Origin: Aggregatibacter sp. 2125159857
GTDB taxonomy: Bacteria; Pseudomonadota; Gammaproteobacteria; Enterobacterales; Pasteurellaceae
Assembly (NCBI RefSeq): GCF_017798005.1
Contig: NZ_CP072548.1
Span: 186,001-250,000 of the forward strand
DNA length: 64,000 bases
Direction of reading: 5' to 3'
The position numbers and the translations under genes were made by a program. The notes under the pieces were generated by a model. The model ran no database searches. It saw nothing but the letters and a program-made list of their open reading frames with translations, and had not been told where the DNA came from. Below are positions 63,679 through 64,000 of this stretch, piece after piece. Position 1 is the first letter of the stretch; the number at the start of each line of letters is the position of its first letter.

Positions 63679-64000
63679 ATGAAGAAAGCGGTTTTTTTAG
63701 ATCGAGACGGAACGTTGAATATTGACTATGGTTATGTGCATGACATTGATCATTTTCATTTTATTGAAGGAAGTATTGAGGCGCTAAAAAAACTGAAAGA
63801 GATGGGCTATTTGTTGGTTCTGGTGACAAATCAATCTGGTATTGCACGAGGTCTTTTTACCGAGGAACAGTTTTTGCAGTTGACGGAGTGGATGGATTGG
63901 TCGTTGGCGGATCGTGGTGTTGATTTGGATGGCATCTATTACTGCCCGCATCATCCGGAGGCAAAACTTGCCGAATTTAAACAGGATTGTGACTGCCGTA
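63679..64000 (+). CDS. gmhB: D-glycero-beta-D-manno-heptose-1,7-bisphosphate 7-phosphatase, N-terminal part (cut by window edge)
   Basis: GmhB removes the 7-phosphate in the ADP-heptose pathway for LPS inner core. About 107 codons are present. The HAD-superfamily start is [20 protein letters not shown], with nucleophile and acid Asp in DRDGT (D8 and D10). Motif II is [13 protein letters not shown] (about 55-67), and the first residues of the Cys/His zinc loop appear in YYCPHHPEA. It is divergent from metNIQ, the same neighbourhood as in H. influenzae. Confidence 0.94.
   Translation, partial: MKKAVFLDRDGTLNIDYGYVHDIDHFHFIEGSIEALKKLKEMGYLLVLVTNQSGIARGLFTEEQFLQLTEWMDWSLADRGVDLDGIYYCPHHPEAKLAEFKQDCDCR

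Overview
The window is chromosomal DNA of a gamma-proteobacterium of the family Pasteurellaceae, most likely Aggregatibacter or a close Haemophilus relative. The main evidence is the Hin-type DNA uptake signal (AAGTGCGGT or its complement ACCGCACTT), which occurs roughly every 1.3 kb on both strands, inside genes and in terminators. Gene orders shared with H. influenzae and E. coli and the protein sequences themselves agree. The genus is an inference; the family is well supported.

Layout. 1-2.5 kb: start of rplA, then rplK, nusG and secE (minus strand), then the queuosine-precursor transporter yhhQ under a preQ1-I riboswitch. 2.6-5.4 kb: an iron-type TonB receptor behind a Fur-like dyad, and a decayed hipB-hipA locus. 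5.5-11.3 kb: rppH, a TauE/SafE permease, lgt, ligA and obgE. 11.3-15.1 kb is the accessory stretch: a ytfH-qorB regulator/oxidoreductase pair, two remnants of one IS3-family element flanking a small Met/His-rich DUF305 gene with a MerR-type promoter, a macrodomain gene whose 5' end is lost at the IS, and a tandem array of REP-like hairpins. 15.1-27 kb (minus): potD, ppx/gppA, tamB, tamA, narP, cyaA. 27-31.4 kb: the haem operon hemCDXY. 31.4-34.5 kb: REP repeats, coaD, waaA and an LPS-core glucosyltransferase. 34.5-41.7 kb: groESL, fxsA, aspA, hslVU, mlaA, with heat-shock type promoters. 41.7-49 kb: a REP cluster, then the whole F1Fo ATP synthase operon (atpIBEFHAGDC, minus). 49-52.5 kb: rsmG, mnmG, the replication origin oriC, and mioC, in the enterobacterial order. 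52.5-57.9 kb: zapB, metJ, rsmE-yqgE-ruvX, clpB. 57.9-59.1 kb: an AT-rich patch of broken genes and one small lipoprotein, bounded by imperfect 31-bp direct repeats. 59.1-64 kb: glpX, trmL, the methionine importer metNIQ behind a perfect Met box, and the start of gmhB.

How it fits together. Most of the window is housekeeping: translation and transcription factors, ATP synthesis, protein quality control, outer-membrane biogenesis (tamAB, mlaA, lgt, waaA, gmhB), haem synthesis and the origin. Regulators lie close to plausible targets: metJ with metNIQ, and cyaA with a CRP/FNR-like site at aspA. GroES, HslV and ClpB carry sigma-32-like promoters.

The points most worth following are: (1) a GTAG-headed REP hairpin family at three loci, in which two hairpin types alternate strictly in a 59-60 bp array and differ by a compensatory base pair; (2) the IS-flanked DUF305 gene with its 19-bp-spacer metal-type promoter; (3) the preQ1 riboswitch; (4) a terminator upstream of metJ that implies a small RNA or leader; (5) the decayed island at 58-59 kb. 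Nothing seen is clearly a wholly new multi-gene system.
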